From Laccaria trichodermophora (Eukaryota; Basidiomycota; Agaricomycetes; Agaricales; Hydnangiaceae), in contig JACTVC010000053.1 of the NCBI GenBank assembly GCA_018417955.1, positions 1 to 64,000 on the forward strand: a stretch of DNA of 64,000 bases, given 5' to 3'. The notes beneath the pieces were generated by a model. That model ran no database searches and was not told where the DNA came from. It was given only the letters and a program-made list of their open reading frames with translations. Each line of letters begins with the position of its first letter. Position 1 is the stretch's first letter. Both the position numbers and the translations under genes were made by a program. Below, one piece after another: positions 23,283 through 32,079 of this stretch.

Positions 23283-23333
23283 ACTGCGCCTGGAGAACTC
23301 GCGAGAAACATCCATTGCTGGTATTGATGTCCT
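23283..23333 (-). repeat. Repeat B1 of the Ngaro-like element
   Basis: 51 bp matching 22878-22928. A short AAGGG tandem run follows at about 23355-23377. Confidence 0.82.
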
Positions 23334-23543
23334 ATTATACCTATTAAAAACAATAAAGGGAAGGGAAGGGAAGGGAAGCAAGAGCATTTGAATATTTGGA
23401 AAGAAAAAGAAAAAAGAAAAGGGAAGTTGAGTGGAGTGGAAGTGGAGGGATGTTGTGAGATACCAGAAAATGGAAGAACGCACTGTTCAAGTATAAATAA
23501 AAGTTTCAAAAAATGTCTATGGGTTGTGAGAGTTAGAGCAAAG

Positions 23544-24539
23544 CTAGTGTTGTTGATGGACAGGCCGCCCAAACAGCATAGCTTGAAGAAGGACCGGATT
23601 TTTCCTAATGTATATTTTGTATGTATCAGAGGACCATCGGCCGATGGCCTGGATGATGTGTGGGGGAACGCCTGCTTCAGCTAGGGAAGTGGCGCTGCCA
23701 GCACGCATGGATTGCCCTGCGATATGAGATGGGAAAAAATTATGCAATTTCTTGATGAACCAGGAGCGTGTCGGCACAATGCCAGACTGCCGCAACCAGA
23801 GCTCAGGTTTGTATGGGTGGATTGCATCGCGAGATGTTATGTAGGACACAAAGATGTTGTGTGGATCTGTAGTGAGATTTGTTTTCTGAATTATGACGGT
23901 ACTCCCCTCAAAGAAGCGGTCGGCCTTGTGGCCAGGCAACAACAATGAGTAAGAGGATTGGGTAAGGTCAACAGTATGTCGTGACATGATTTTGCGGTAA
24001 TCACGGGAAGCGACTCTGTCGGGGAAGGTTAATTCTCCCAGGCGAAACAATCCATGGAAACCAGTGAAGAGAATTGCGAGAAAAAGTCGGTCATCATAGT
24101 TTTTGGAAGATCCAATTCGAGATAAAACCTTTCCGAGATCATGAGATGAGAGGGGTTGCTTTTGCCGTGTTGGTGTTCCAAAACGTCGCCGACATCCAGC
24201 AAGAGTTCGAGATACTAAGATGCTGTTGCGGTTTTTTCGGACATTCGGGAAGTATACTTCGAGTTGATTGCAAATTCCGGAGAGATATGAATTGACTGAA
24301 TCGGGTTTAATATGAGTAGACATAAACACGACAAAGAAACTGAGTGTTTCTTCAGTGGGTTCAATGGGGAAATTGTGGATCTTGCAAAATGATAGGTACG
24401 AGTTTAGTGCTGAGGTGTACGTGAGATGAGATGAATTGTCAATAGATAACCCCAAGGCGATGGACCGTTCATGGACAAGACGGTCCAATGTCCATGGCTC
24501 CCGGTGGGGTTGACAGGAACCACGTGAAATTGAAATCAT
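23544..24539 (-). CDS. Tyrosine recombinase of the Ngaro-like element
   Basis: A single frame of 331 residues. The N-terminal SAM-like part has TYTSALNSYLSFCKIHNFPI and IKPDSVNSYLSGI. The catalytic part has FRLGELTFPD (first catalytic Arg, ~residue 175), then SMRAGSATSLAEAG (second Arg), GRWSSDTYKIYIRKNP (Trp in the late His/Trp position and a candidate nucleophilic Tyr). The residue where the canonical HxxR His would stand is Gln (GQSMR); this could be a family variant or a loss of activity. Such recombinases cut and join circular DNA intermediates during integration. The gene lies 78 bp downstream of the Gag-like gene on the same strand, suggesting one transcript. Confidence 0.82.
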   Translation of the reverse strand: MISISRGSCQPHREPWTLDRLVHERSIALGLSIDNSSHLTYTSALNSYLSFCKIHNFPIEPTEETLSFFVVFMSTHIKPDSVNSYLSGICNQLEVYFPNVRKNRNSILVSRTLAGCRRRFGTPTRQKQPLSSHDLGKVLSRIGSSKNYDDRLFLAILFTGFHGLFRLGELTFPDRVASRDYRKIMSRHTVDLTQSSYSLLLPGHKADRFFEGSTVIIQKTNLTTDPHNIFVSYITSRDAIHPYKPELWLRQSGIVPTRSWFIKKLHNFFPSHIAGQSMRAGSATSLAEAGVPPHIIQAIGRWSSDTYKIYIRKNPVLLQAMLFGRPVHQQH

Positions 24540-24617
24540 TTTTTGTATGCCCCCAGCGTCATTCGAGGGGGTTGGATGTGATCATGGACATCATGATGAG
24601 CTGTTTTGAGTTGGAGA

Positions 24618-25922
24618 TTACTGTGATGGGGGACACTTGTCTTGTTTACTAGTATGTCCAGAGAGCAGACATTTGTTGCAAACGTGGAGCCGGCGACACT
24701 GATTATTCTCAAGTGTGCATAGCCCTTCGTTCCAGCGGTTGCATGGCTCTGGAAGCTTCTTAGCACGACCTGAGGAACTGCCAGATTTATTAGCGACGGC
24801 GATGCTCACACGTTGAATAACAGCAGCTCCAATTGAATCCATGTGCGTTGACCTGAGATCAGCAAAACGGTTGAAGTTGGTGAGTTCCAAGTCTCGACGT
24901 GAACCCACGCGACGTCGAACAGCTTTGTCGAATGAGATAACGCGGTCATGAAAGTGGACATCAGTCGCAGCAAAGACTCCAATGATGTACTCAGCATATT
25001 CAGCGAGTTCACCTGCCCTATGTGGGAAGGCAGTGCATATGGCTCGAGATGCACGATTCCACGCAATACTCCATTCTCCAGCACTTGAGACAAGTTTTGC
25101 TGGGGAGACACTGCCGAAGCGGATTTCCAGTTCTCCAATTTCTTCAATTCGTTCATCGTTGTTTGATGTTGAATAGTATCCGCTGAGAACAGCATCCAGA
25201 TTGACGGCACGACCCAAAAGGACGTTGGTCCATTCTGAGTCAGGAAATTCCGGGCAACTGGGAGAATTGACAAGAGATCGCTTGGTGCCCTTGGGATCAA
25301 TTGCATAGAGTTTAAGTAACTTGAGGGTGGTGGTAAGCGACGGTGATAAAGTGGCGCCGTGTATGAAATCTGATACCACCCATGGGTATTGTGTGTCATC
25401 GGGTTTCGCACGTTTAGGAGGCAGAATCTCTTCATCATCAATTTCAATACCTTTGTTAGCTGGGCTCTGTGACCGCTGACGGCGCCCGCGGTTTTCTGCT
25501 TCGTTAAGGTGGTTCTGATGGTTCTCAATGATGACGAGGTAACATTCGAAGGCATCTTCAACGTGTGCCCCAGTTTCTTCAGTTTCGGGGATGCCGTCGA
25601 GTAGGATTGTGTAGATTCTCGCGAGTGCAACCCCTTTTGATACTCGAGATGAATAAAAGTCCTTGAGGATGTCATTGCAGGATGCGAGAACGGCATTGGC
25701 AACCAGGAAATTCCCAGGCATACCAGGGTCACCCTCTCCTGTGACATTTCCGCTTTGCCGAACGGGATTTTGACCTTCGGTTGAACTCGCCAAGGAGTTG
25801 ATGTGCTCTTCATCTTGATTTGAACTCTGCTCACCACTAGAGGTCGTGTGAGGTGCTGCCCCAGTATTAGGAGTAGACCCAGAGTTAGGAGTAGCAGAAA
25901 AAGTTTCATTGCTGCTCGACAT
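24618..25922 (-). CDS. Gag-like protein of the Ngaro-like element
   Basis: About 434 residues from the ATG at 25922. The N-terminus is Ser/Thr/Asn-rich; the middle has VEDAFECYLVIIENHQNHL and an acidic/basic linker. The C-terminal half, FHDRVISFDKAVRRRVGSRR and LTNFNRFADLRSTHMDSIGA, followed by CNRWNEGLC and CRRLHVCNKC, resembles Gag/ORF1 proteins of basidiomycete DIRS-order elements, with zinc-knuckle-like cysteines that would bind RNA. The open frame continues upstream into repeat A1, but the first Met outside the repeat is the likely start. Confidence 0.72.
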   Translation of the reverse strand: MSSSNETFSATPNSGSTPNTGAAPHTTSSGEQSSNQDEEHINSLASSTEGQNPVRQSGNVTGEGDPGMPGNFLVANAVLASCNDILKDFYSSRVSKGVALARIYTILLDGIPETEETGAHVEDAFECYLVIIENHQNHLNEAENRGRRQRSQSPANKGIEIDDEEILPPKRAKPDDTQYPWVVSDFIHGATLSPSLTTTLKLLKLYAIDPKGTKRSLVNSPSCPEFPDSEWTNVLLGRAVNLDAVLSGYYSTSNNDERIEEIGELEIRFGSVSPAKLVSSAGEWSIAWNRASRAICTAFPHRAGELAEYAEYIIGVFAATDVHFHDRVISFDKAVRRRVGSRRDLELTNFNRFADLRSTHMDSIGAAVIQRVSIAVANKSGSSSGRAKKLPEPCNRWNEGLCTLENNQCRRLHVCNKCLLSGHTSKQDKCPPSQ

Positions 25923-25978
25923 AGACAGATAGATCAAAAGGTTGAAGACTGAGTCTGATGCAACTATAGGTTGATGGT

Positions 25979-26190
25979 GTGAACGCAAACGAGAGCTATC
26001 CGATAGCAAGCTCGAGTGGGAGTGAAGAAAGAAGAGACAAATCCACCGTGGATAAGTCTTAAATATGCAGATCGCCTGCACAGGATCGCTAGTCTCCGAG
26101 ACTAGGCATCTCGGGGAGAGGAGATGTGTTTTTGTCCCCAGGCACCCGTGTGCCCCGATTAGACTATAGTAAAAATATTTTTAAACTCGA
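25979..26190 (-). repeat. Repeat A1 of the Ngaro-like element
   Basis: 212 bp matching 22987-23198. It lies just upstream of the Gag-like gene and probably contains the element's promoter. Confidence 0.88.
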
Positions 26191-26510
26191 TTTATCAGCA
26201 CTCTTCTTGTCCCGTTACCACTGGTTTCTTGCTAAACGCCTACTCGACAATGGTGGCTAACCGAAGGGGGTCGGCCATCCTGCAGTTAACTTGGTGCTGC
26301 TTGCGGCCTAATGTTATACAACCCGAGCTCAAGACTGGGACGAATTCGGGGACCTACTATTTGAATACAGTTGAGGTGCGGTCCGTTTGACGGCGATTCA
26401 TAGGCGCTGAAGCACCAGGCTTTGCTTGAGTTTGAGCGTAGCAGCGCTCTGATAACGTTTACGAGCGGCAGCAACTTGAAGTCCTACCAGCTTGTGCACA
26501 CCTTCATATC
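26191..26510. other. Upstream region of gene C
   Basis: No gene seen; should contain the promoter of the membrane-protein gene at 26511. Confidence 0.4.
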
Positions 26511-27432
26511 ATGGAAGAACCTTACTACACCCCTGTGCACACGAGCGACTTCCCACCGCAAGACCATATGGCAGCTACGGGTTTGCAAAACCCCACCCAG
26601 GACCTCGAGAGACGGTCAAGCCCAAGCGCCGCTGACCGTGCACTTTTGAACACACAGCAGAGTTTCAACTTGAGGGACAGCACCATTTCGGAGAAGCATA
26701 CAAACCATTCCATGGGGACTAAGACGACTGGGACTGTTTGGGTGTTCACTTGGAGCGAGGTTGTGAATTATGTCCTCCAAACTGTTGGGCTTATTGCGGC
26801 AGTAGTGTTTGGTGTGTGGGCGATCAGGACGTACAATGCGGCGAAGGACTCGGTGGGCATAGCCCGTACCGCGAACGACTTATCATCGCGGGCGGTGATG
26901 CTAGCCGCCTCCGCAAACGTGCTGTCGTCACAGGCGCTAGCGCAGAACATGGTTGCTAATTCGCTTGCAGTGTTGACGTTTTGCGCTTCCATCCAGGCAG
27001 ACCCATCCTCCAACTTTGTGAGTACCTTCTGCAGTCCGCAGGTCTCCGTCCTTAAATGTTGCGTTTAACCAGACTGACACTTGCTCCTCGATTACTCCCT
27101 CTCTATGGTCGGTTGTCGTTAATGGGCTAGCCCCCGTCTCGGGCACTACGTCGACCCCAACCCACGGCGCGACTTCGGGTGCGGCACCACCCACGACTTC
27201 CATTGCGGCACCGCCTGCGACTATTACCATGTCGGCATTTACAGCACGGCCTACGACCTCCATTGCGACACCGCCCGCGACTTCCGGCGCGCCACCTGCA
27301 AATCAGAAGAGCGCACTGCACTTTTCGGTGGTTGTTGGAATTATAGTTGTTGTCTGTGTGTTGTTTGTGGCCGTTGGTGCTTTTCTTGTTGGCAAAAAGA
27401 GGCTGAGGGTATCTGTTACTAGAGTTGGTTAA
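26511..27432 (+). CDS. Two-pass membrane protein (paralogue C)
   Basis: Exons 26511-27017 and 27073-27432. Core: TVWVFTWSEVVNYVLQTVG, then LIAAVVFGVWAIRTYNAA (first hydrophobic segment), helical units SVGIARTANDLSSRAVML and AASANVLSSQAL, and LTFC. Splicing joins NF to TDTCSSIT, giving a C-x14-C pair aligned with A and B. A Pro/Thr/Ala stalk with repeated PPATSGA/PPTTSIA motifs leads to SVVVGIIVVVCVLFVAVGA and a basic tail GKKRLRVSVTRVG. It is the cleanest member of the family: no lesion, short N-terminus and few repeat units. It is separated from A and B by two transposons, so it may be the older copy. Function unknown; a cell-surface sensor or adhesin-like role is only a guess from the architecture. 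Confidence 0.72.
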
Positions 27433-27918
27433 TTTACCCAACCACACCTACGTCTACATTGCTACCTTCACGGACGAGCATTGGCCTTCCAGACATACCA
27501 ACATGCATTTGATTTGAGAACCTATAGAACGCGGGTAACAATAAATGGGTCTACACATATATGATCACTCTGTATTTCATGACATCTCATCTTGAAACTG
27601 AAAACTCACTTTTGGCGTAAACGAGTTACGCACACAGTAGTACAAGCATAGTACAATTTGGGCTTTTCCGAGTCATGCGCAAGTACAATGGCCCCGAATA
27701 TATTGCTGAATATGCGAAGTTAACGTACACTTGAGCTTTCATTCAGAACGTCAAGTTGAGAAAAATGATATCAAATGGTGTCTGCTGATGTCATTCAAAA
27801 CTTCTCTGTGAGTTTAAACCTCACAAACAAATCCATCAAATATTTCATTGTGCCTACCCGTAGCGGTCGTGGGTCGGCGGTTCTACCTGGAGTCGTCAAG
27901 CTCATATAAGTAAATGTC
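27433..27918. other. Intergenic region between convergent genes
   Basis: AT-rich, no coding signal. It holds the 3' ends of gene C and the minus-strand SigF-like gene. Confidence 0.45.
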
Positions 27919-28694
27919 CTAACTCGGAAGCGAGGCTTGTTCAGACTCCACGTTCGTGACTGCAGTTACTTTCCAATATCCAAGTATTTGTGCGCCCTGT
28001 GCGAGGACGTTCGAAACTAAGCCGCTGAACCCCAGCGCACACTTCACGAATGGCGCAATTGGAGGCAGAAGTAGGGCAGCAAAGTCCTGCAAGCCAATAT
28101 GTAAGTGGGGCCCGTAAATGACAGGTTATACAATACCTCGGTGTGGTAGAAGTCTTCTTGAAAAGCGATATAAAAAAGATTGTTTTCTTTTCGCAAAGTT
28201 AAACGAATGATCAGCCTGACGATGAATAAATAAAGAGGCGCTCATGCAATAACATTGAACCTACCTTGCTGGTACTGGCTTGACCGGTAAGAAAAATAAT
28301 TTGAACCACTGGACCCCTTCTACGTATAATAATCTTCTAGCTTCGTCGAAAACTAGAATCGGATCGATAAATGCATTGTCACTGCATATACAGCTAGCAT
28401 ATCACTCACCGACACTGTCTATCCGGATATCGATGCGCAGGGACAGGACACGATACCACCTGCAAGATCATGGTCAAGAAAACAAAGATAAGTGTAGTGT
28501 GGTTGAAAGGCTTGCTGGTAGACTCCAAGAACTTTGTTCCTCGAATTTGGCCCCGGATGAACGGAACAGACGGGATGCCTGAAGCCCATATCTTGACTCA
28601 TGTATCGTTGAAAGGCTGCCTGTTGAACGTCGGGTGACTGAGTCGCAGTAACCTTGAGCATAACTGATTCAATCTCTGCAACTGGGTCCTCCAT
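27919..28694 (-). CDS. SigF-like NTF2-fold domain protein
   Basis: Starts MEDPVAEIESVMLKVTATQS and continues MGFRHPVCSVHPGP, VLGVYQ, WYRVLSLRIDI, EGVQWFKLFFLPVKPVPAR, LIIRLTLRKENNLFYIAFQE, DFYHTEDFAALLLPPIAPFV. This order matches a basidiomycete family annotated as SigF-like NTF2-like domain proteins, small single-domain proteins of unknown role. The last part, with hydrophobic APFVKCALGFSGLVSNVLAQ, may touch a membrane. The first intron uses a GC-AG pair (donor GCAAG, complementary to 28511-28515), which restores V-Y-Q-W-Y-R in frame. Later introns are GT-AG. No disabling change seen. Confidence 0.75.
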
Positions 28695-29888
28695 TGTGGT
28701 GAGGAAGAAGTGACGTCAGCCGTCGACTGGACTTGTTAAAACGTTCTGGAAATCATAAGCACAAATAAGCCAGAAAAACGTTATGGAATATCTGACGAGA
28801 ATTTTAAGATGTTACGCAGCCTCAACAATGATAGCGCGAAACACTTTTTATTGGTTATCTAACCTCGATCTTCCGACCAACCCAATCCTCGCGTAATTGG
28901 GTGTCGAGAAACCCGTGCAGCTCTTTCGCCTTTTCAACGGCCACATTGACAAGGGTCAGGACCTCTTCAATCTCCAGAGGGACCCCTCTGAGCTTCTGAA
29001 GCATACATATTTCTTTCTGGGCATTCAAGGCAACTGACACGAGACCGGCGCTGAGCCTTTGCTCCAGCTGATTTGGATCAAGGACAGGGGGTGTCGTAAT
29101 GTCGGGGAAAAAGGCAAAAGTAAAGCAAAAGGGAGTGTGATGGATCGCTAGAGACACTGGAGCCCGATCCAAGGAAGAATGCTTCAAAGGATGAGTTAAA
29201 TCAATAAGTAACGATGAAAGCGCAGACGGAAACAAAAGATCGACATACGACGATAACTTCGCCTCCAACAACTTCAACATCCGGTCTCCTGAAATGTTGG
29301 AGCGCCGTGATTCCAGCCAGACATGCGCAACCAAACATGTTTCCGGCGTCCACTAGAAATTTTACATCATGATACCGTTAACCGGATGTGCCAAACCTGT
29401 AAGACAAATTATGAGAATTGTCCTTTGTATCTGAAGGCACTCCGCACCCTCTTCCCAGCCAAAATGCACAACGACTCCTTGTCCACGGCATAACTTCATT
29501 TAAGAACCTTGCCGAGCATCCGTATAATGGTGACTTCTTCATCTGACGGCCTACCACTGACTTAATACGCTTTGAGACGAAAAAAAAATGGGCACATACC
29601 TGCCGGCCAGGTTCATACTCGCTCGATGCCATAGTTGAAATCTCTGAATGAATTGTGATTGTTCCTTCGAACGGTCGCTCTGGCGCCGGTTTCACCACTT
29701 TCGCTTCCACCTGAGCAAGAACCCTGTCGCGTAGTCTCTTGGGTCACCAATCCAGTGAAACGACAGCATTTTCAACACACCTTGGAAAGACAAGAGCACA
29801 CTCCACCCAACCAAGATCCGGTCCAAACGTGATAGTCGGCAAGCGCATCTCCAAGAATAGCCTACCATCGAGTCGTAAAGATTGTTTA

Positions 29889-30927
29889 CAGTGTCTTGCA
29901 TATTGTTTTGCACAACGAAATTCACACTGAATCACAGTGCAGCGTTTGATGTGACTGACAGTCACATTCCCACACATGGATGCCGTCTATTTGACGATGA
30001 ATGTGAGTACAGTTGCGGACAACTAAAGCCAACCAATCGATTATCTCCGGAACCAGATTTTTTGGTAAAAATCTAATGACGGATCTGAAACCGGACGGGC
30101 GAAAGGAGCTCAAAAATGGTGTTTTCATGTTATTCCCACGATTTTTGGCTGCGCCAAAATTTTGAGCATAATTATTGGTCTACATTACGTTTACAGATGG
30201 CCGAATCTTGGGCCTTAGGCTTCCGCAACTCCAGCAATGGGGGCTGCGGGGTTCATCATACTTATCACTCTCCGCATAATCCTCCTCACCTGTCTCTTCT
30301 CCTGAATCCTCAGCTTCACTGCTCGCCTCATCCTTCTTGTTGCGCACTGGCAACTGGTCTGACTCTTGGGATCTCGCGATCAGTGCATCATCTTCCTCGC
30401 TGACAGCTTGGGAAATTGATGTAATCAACGGAACGGTGCTCAAAGAGGAACCATTTTGAAGGCCTGTGATATTGCGCCGTTTCTTTGGAGGTCGGCCTCT
30501 AGGTTTGGGCGGCATAGTAGGAATTTTTTTGGGTGAGGAGGATATAGATTATCTTTTTTATTTTGGCGGGATCGGATACTACTTATCGAGATCTATCCAA
30601 AAAAGACTTTTTCGAGATTTTAGCGATTTTTTCTGGCCGCGCCAAAATTTTGGACTGATTTTTCTGTCAAATCTTTGCTTTTGGGAAATCGGCTCGAACC
30701 AATCGAAAGATCTACTCATTTCCTACCTATTCCGATGGTTTTCGGACATTTAAAAAATCCCTACTGGTCCCTATAAATCGGTTTGTAAATTTGTTGCCTT
30801 TGTTTGTCCGCAACTGTACTTCTTCGAGCTTCAGATCACACCTTATTCGGCTAAATTTGATTGACAGGTAGTCACATCAAACACTGCGCTGTGAATTTTG
30901 TTGTGCAAAACAATATGCAAGGAACTG
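29889..30927. mobile_element. Tc1/mariner-like non-autonomous element inside RRP45
   Basis: The ends are CAGTGTCTTGCATATTGTTT (29889) and, as reverse complement, CAGTTCCTTGCATATTGTTT (30927), both bordered by TA (29887-29888 and 30928-29929 region, i.e. 30928-30929). TA duplication with CAGT ends is typical of the Tc1/mariner superfamily. Removing the element and one TA rejoins the RRP45 reading SALKQSLRLDGR exactly. The inverted arms stay similar for about 100-200 bp inward, including shared TCACATCAAAC and TTGTCCGCAACTGTAC motifs. Confidence 0.85.
30180..30515 (-). pseudogene. AT-hook transposase N-terminus within the mariner-like element
   Basis: An open frame of 111 residues starting MPPKPRGRPPKKRRNITGLQ, an AT-hook (RGRPPK) that begins the transposases of an Agaricomycete Tc1/pogo-like group, followed by an acidic Glu/Ser-rich stretch. 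The frame ends without any DDE catalytic domain, so the element cannot move on its own. Confidence 0.62.
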
Positions 30928-30981
30928 TAAGAGCGCTGAAGAGGACTCCTTTTCTGGAATCGAGGGCGACGATGGTCTCAT

Positions 30982-31085
30982 CGCTGTTGATGATCTGGTG
31001 GTTGACAGCATTTATTTGATCCCGATCATTTTGGATCTCCTCTCGACGTCAACAATCCCGGTGACCATCTCTCTAAGACGCGCCA
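30982..31085. promoter_or_regulatory. Bidirectional promoter between RRP45 and TRM112
   Basis: Only 104 bp separate the divergent start codons of RRP45 (minus) and TRM112 (plus). Both serve RNA processing or translation, so a shared promoter is plausible. No specific motif is claimed. Confidence 0.55.
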
Positions 31086-31611
31086 ATGGTCCGCCTTATT
31101 ACGCACAACCTCCTTGCGTGCCACGTAAAAGGATGCACGTCAAACAATTTCCCTTTGGAGTTCAAGGATGCGAAGCTTGAGCTGCGGGAGGCCGAATATA
31201 ATCCAGAATTCATCAGGGGGTTTCTGCCAAAGATTGAGTGGAAGGCGTTGGTTGATACGGCCAGACAGGTGTGTCTCATTTTTATTCTCATCTCAAGTTC
31301 ATTCCTAATATTTTCTAAAGCTAGGAGGCACCTCGCTACTTCCTGAACAACCGGAAATGTTGGATGACGAGTTTTTGCAGAATTTACACCATGTTCTTCT
31401 TGAGGTTGATCTTGAAACATCAGTCATTGGTGGGGTGCTTATGAGTTTTCCGTAGGTCCACGTCGAAGAAGGCTCAATGATCTGCCCGAACTGCAAACAT
31501 GATTATCCCATTTCAAACGGTATCCCAAACATGGTAAGACTCCAGGCTATCGTCTGTAAAAAATCGAGCTCATGATACATTTAGCTTTTGGCTGAACATG
31601 AAATAGGGTAG
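31086..31611 (+). CDS. TRM112: TRM112, methyltransferase activator subunit
   Basis: Four exons (31086-31268, 31321-31404, 31456-31533, 31585-31611) give about 123 residues, the normal family length. The start MVRLITHNLLACHVKGC, the middle NNFPLEFKDAKLELREAEYN and FIRGFLPKIEW, and the end [32 protein letters not shown] are diagnostic. The cysteines at the start (CHVKGC) and in CPNC form the zinc site. Trm112 is an obligate partner that stabilises and activates several SAM-dependent methyltransferases acting on tRNA (Trm9, Trm11), rRNA (Bud23) and release factor eRF1 (Mtq2). All introns are canonical, and the frame is intact, in contrast to the broken RRP45 next door. Confidence 0.93.
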
Positions 31612-32079
31612 TTTTAAATTGAAGTATGAAAAGCGGCTGTTATGTGCTTTTCTGTGGAACAAATCCGCTTGAAACAAAAAAGAATTGGTCAGATGAGTGA
31701 TGATGTTCTCATACGGACATTGACTCAAGCGCTAGGTTGTATGTTGAACCTCTACGACTGTCATCGATCTCATATGATACTCTATTTGAATGTCCTCTGC
31801 ACGGGTCACATCCATGCCACGATAAATCCCTCGACAATTTCCAAAAGTCTGTTTAGGCCGAAACAGGAGGGGATGCCAAAGTTTCCCTCAAAGCTTTCAA
31901 AGAGGGGGAGAAAAGGTATTCACCGCCGCGAGGGATGATGAAATTAGGCATTCCGCTGATAACCTTCTCCTCGTTATTGGGATCAGTCCCCGACATGTTG
32001 CGAACACCTTGCCCAATAAGAGGATCCAATCTGGAATTAAATGATCACCAGGTGCCCCTGATTAAGCGTCTTATATAGC
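31612..32079. other. Intergenic region between convergent TRM112 and DyP genes
   Basis: An open frame at 31642-31938 has no recognisable motif or splice structure; I consider the region non-coding. Confidence 0.45.

Larger units (their letters stand above)
22878..26190 (-). mobile_element. Ngaro/PAT-like retroelement with split direct repeats, lacking reverse transcriptase
   Basis: Read on the minus strand: repeat A1 (26190-25979), Gag-like gene, tyrosine recombinase gene, repeat B1 (23333-23283), repeat A2 (23198-22987), repeat B2 (22928-22878). A1 and A2 are 212 bp and almost identical; B1 and B2 are 51 bp with one difference. An A1-ORFs-B1-A2-B2 order is the split-direct-repeat layout known for Ngaro and PAT members of the DIRS order. 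Only 78 bp separate the Gag-like and recombinase genes, so the usual reverse transcriptase/RNase H gene is absent. The outer borders are taken as the ends of the repeats. Confidence 0.78.
28855..30981 (-). pseudogene. RRP45: RRP45 (exosome RNase PH-like subunit) interrupted by a transposon
   Basis: Read from the ATG at 30981: MRPSSPSIPEKE, then SALKQSLRLDGR spanning the insertion site, TITFGPDLGWVECAL, VEAKVVKPAPERPFEGTITI, HSEISTMASSEYEPGR, PSDEEVTIIRMLGKVLK, VDKESLCILAGKRV, WHIRLT, VDAGNMFGCACLAGITALQH, FRRPDVEVVGGEVIV, SLAIHHTPFCFTFAFFPD, VLDPNQLEQRLSAGLVSVAL. These are diagnostic of Rrp45/EXOSC9, a ring subunit of the RNA exosome that is essential in yeast. Lesions: a 1,039-bp mariner-like insert after codon ~15, a one-base deletion just before it, TGA for the expected Arg at 29496-29498, and a frame change near WHIRLT. 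The gene is therefore broken in this haplotype; another functional allele or copy is expected. Confidence 0.82.

Noticed and set aside
25923..26081. N-terminal extension of the Gag-like frame into repeat A1
   Set aside because: The extra residues are translated repeat sequence, also open in repeat A2 where no gene follows; the Met at 25922 is the better start.
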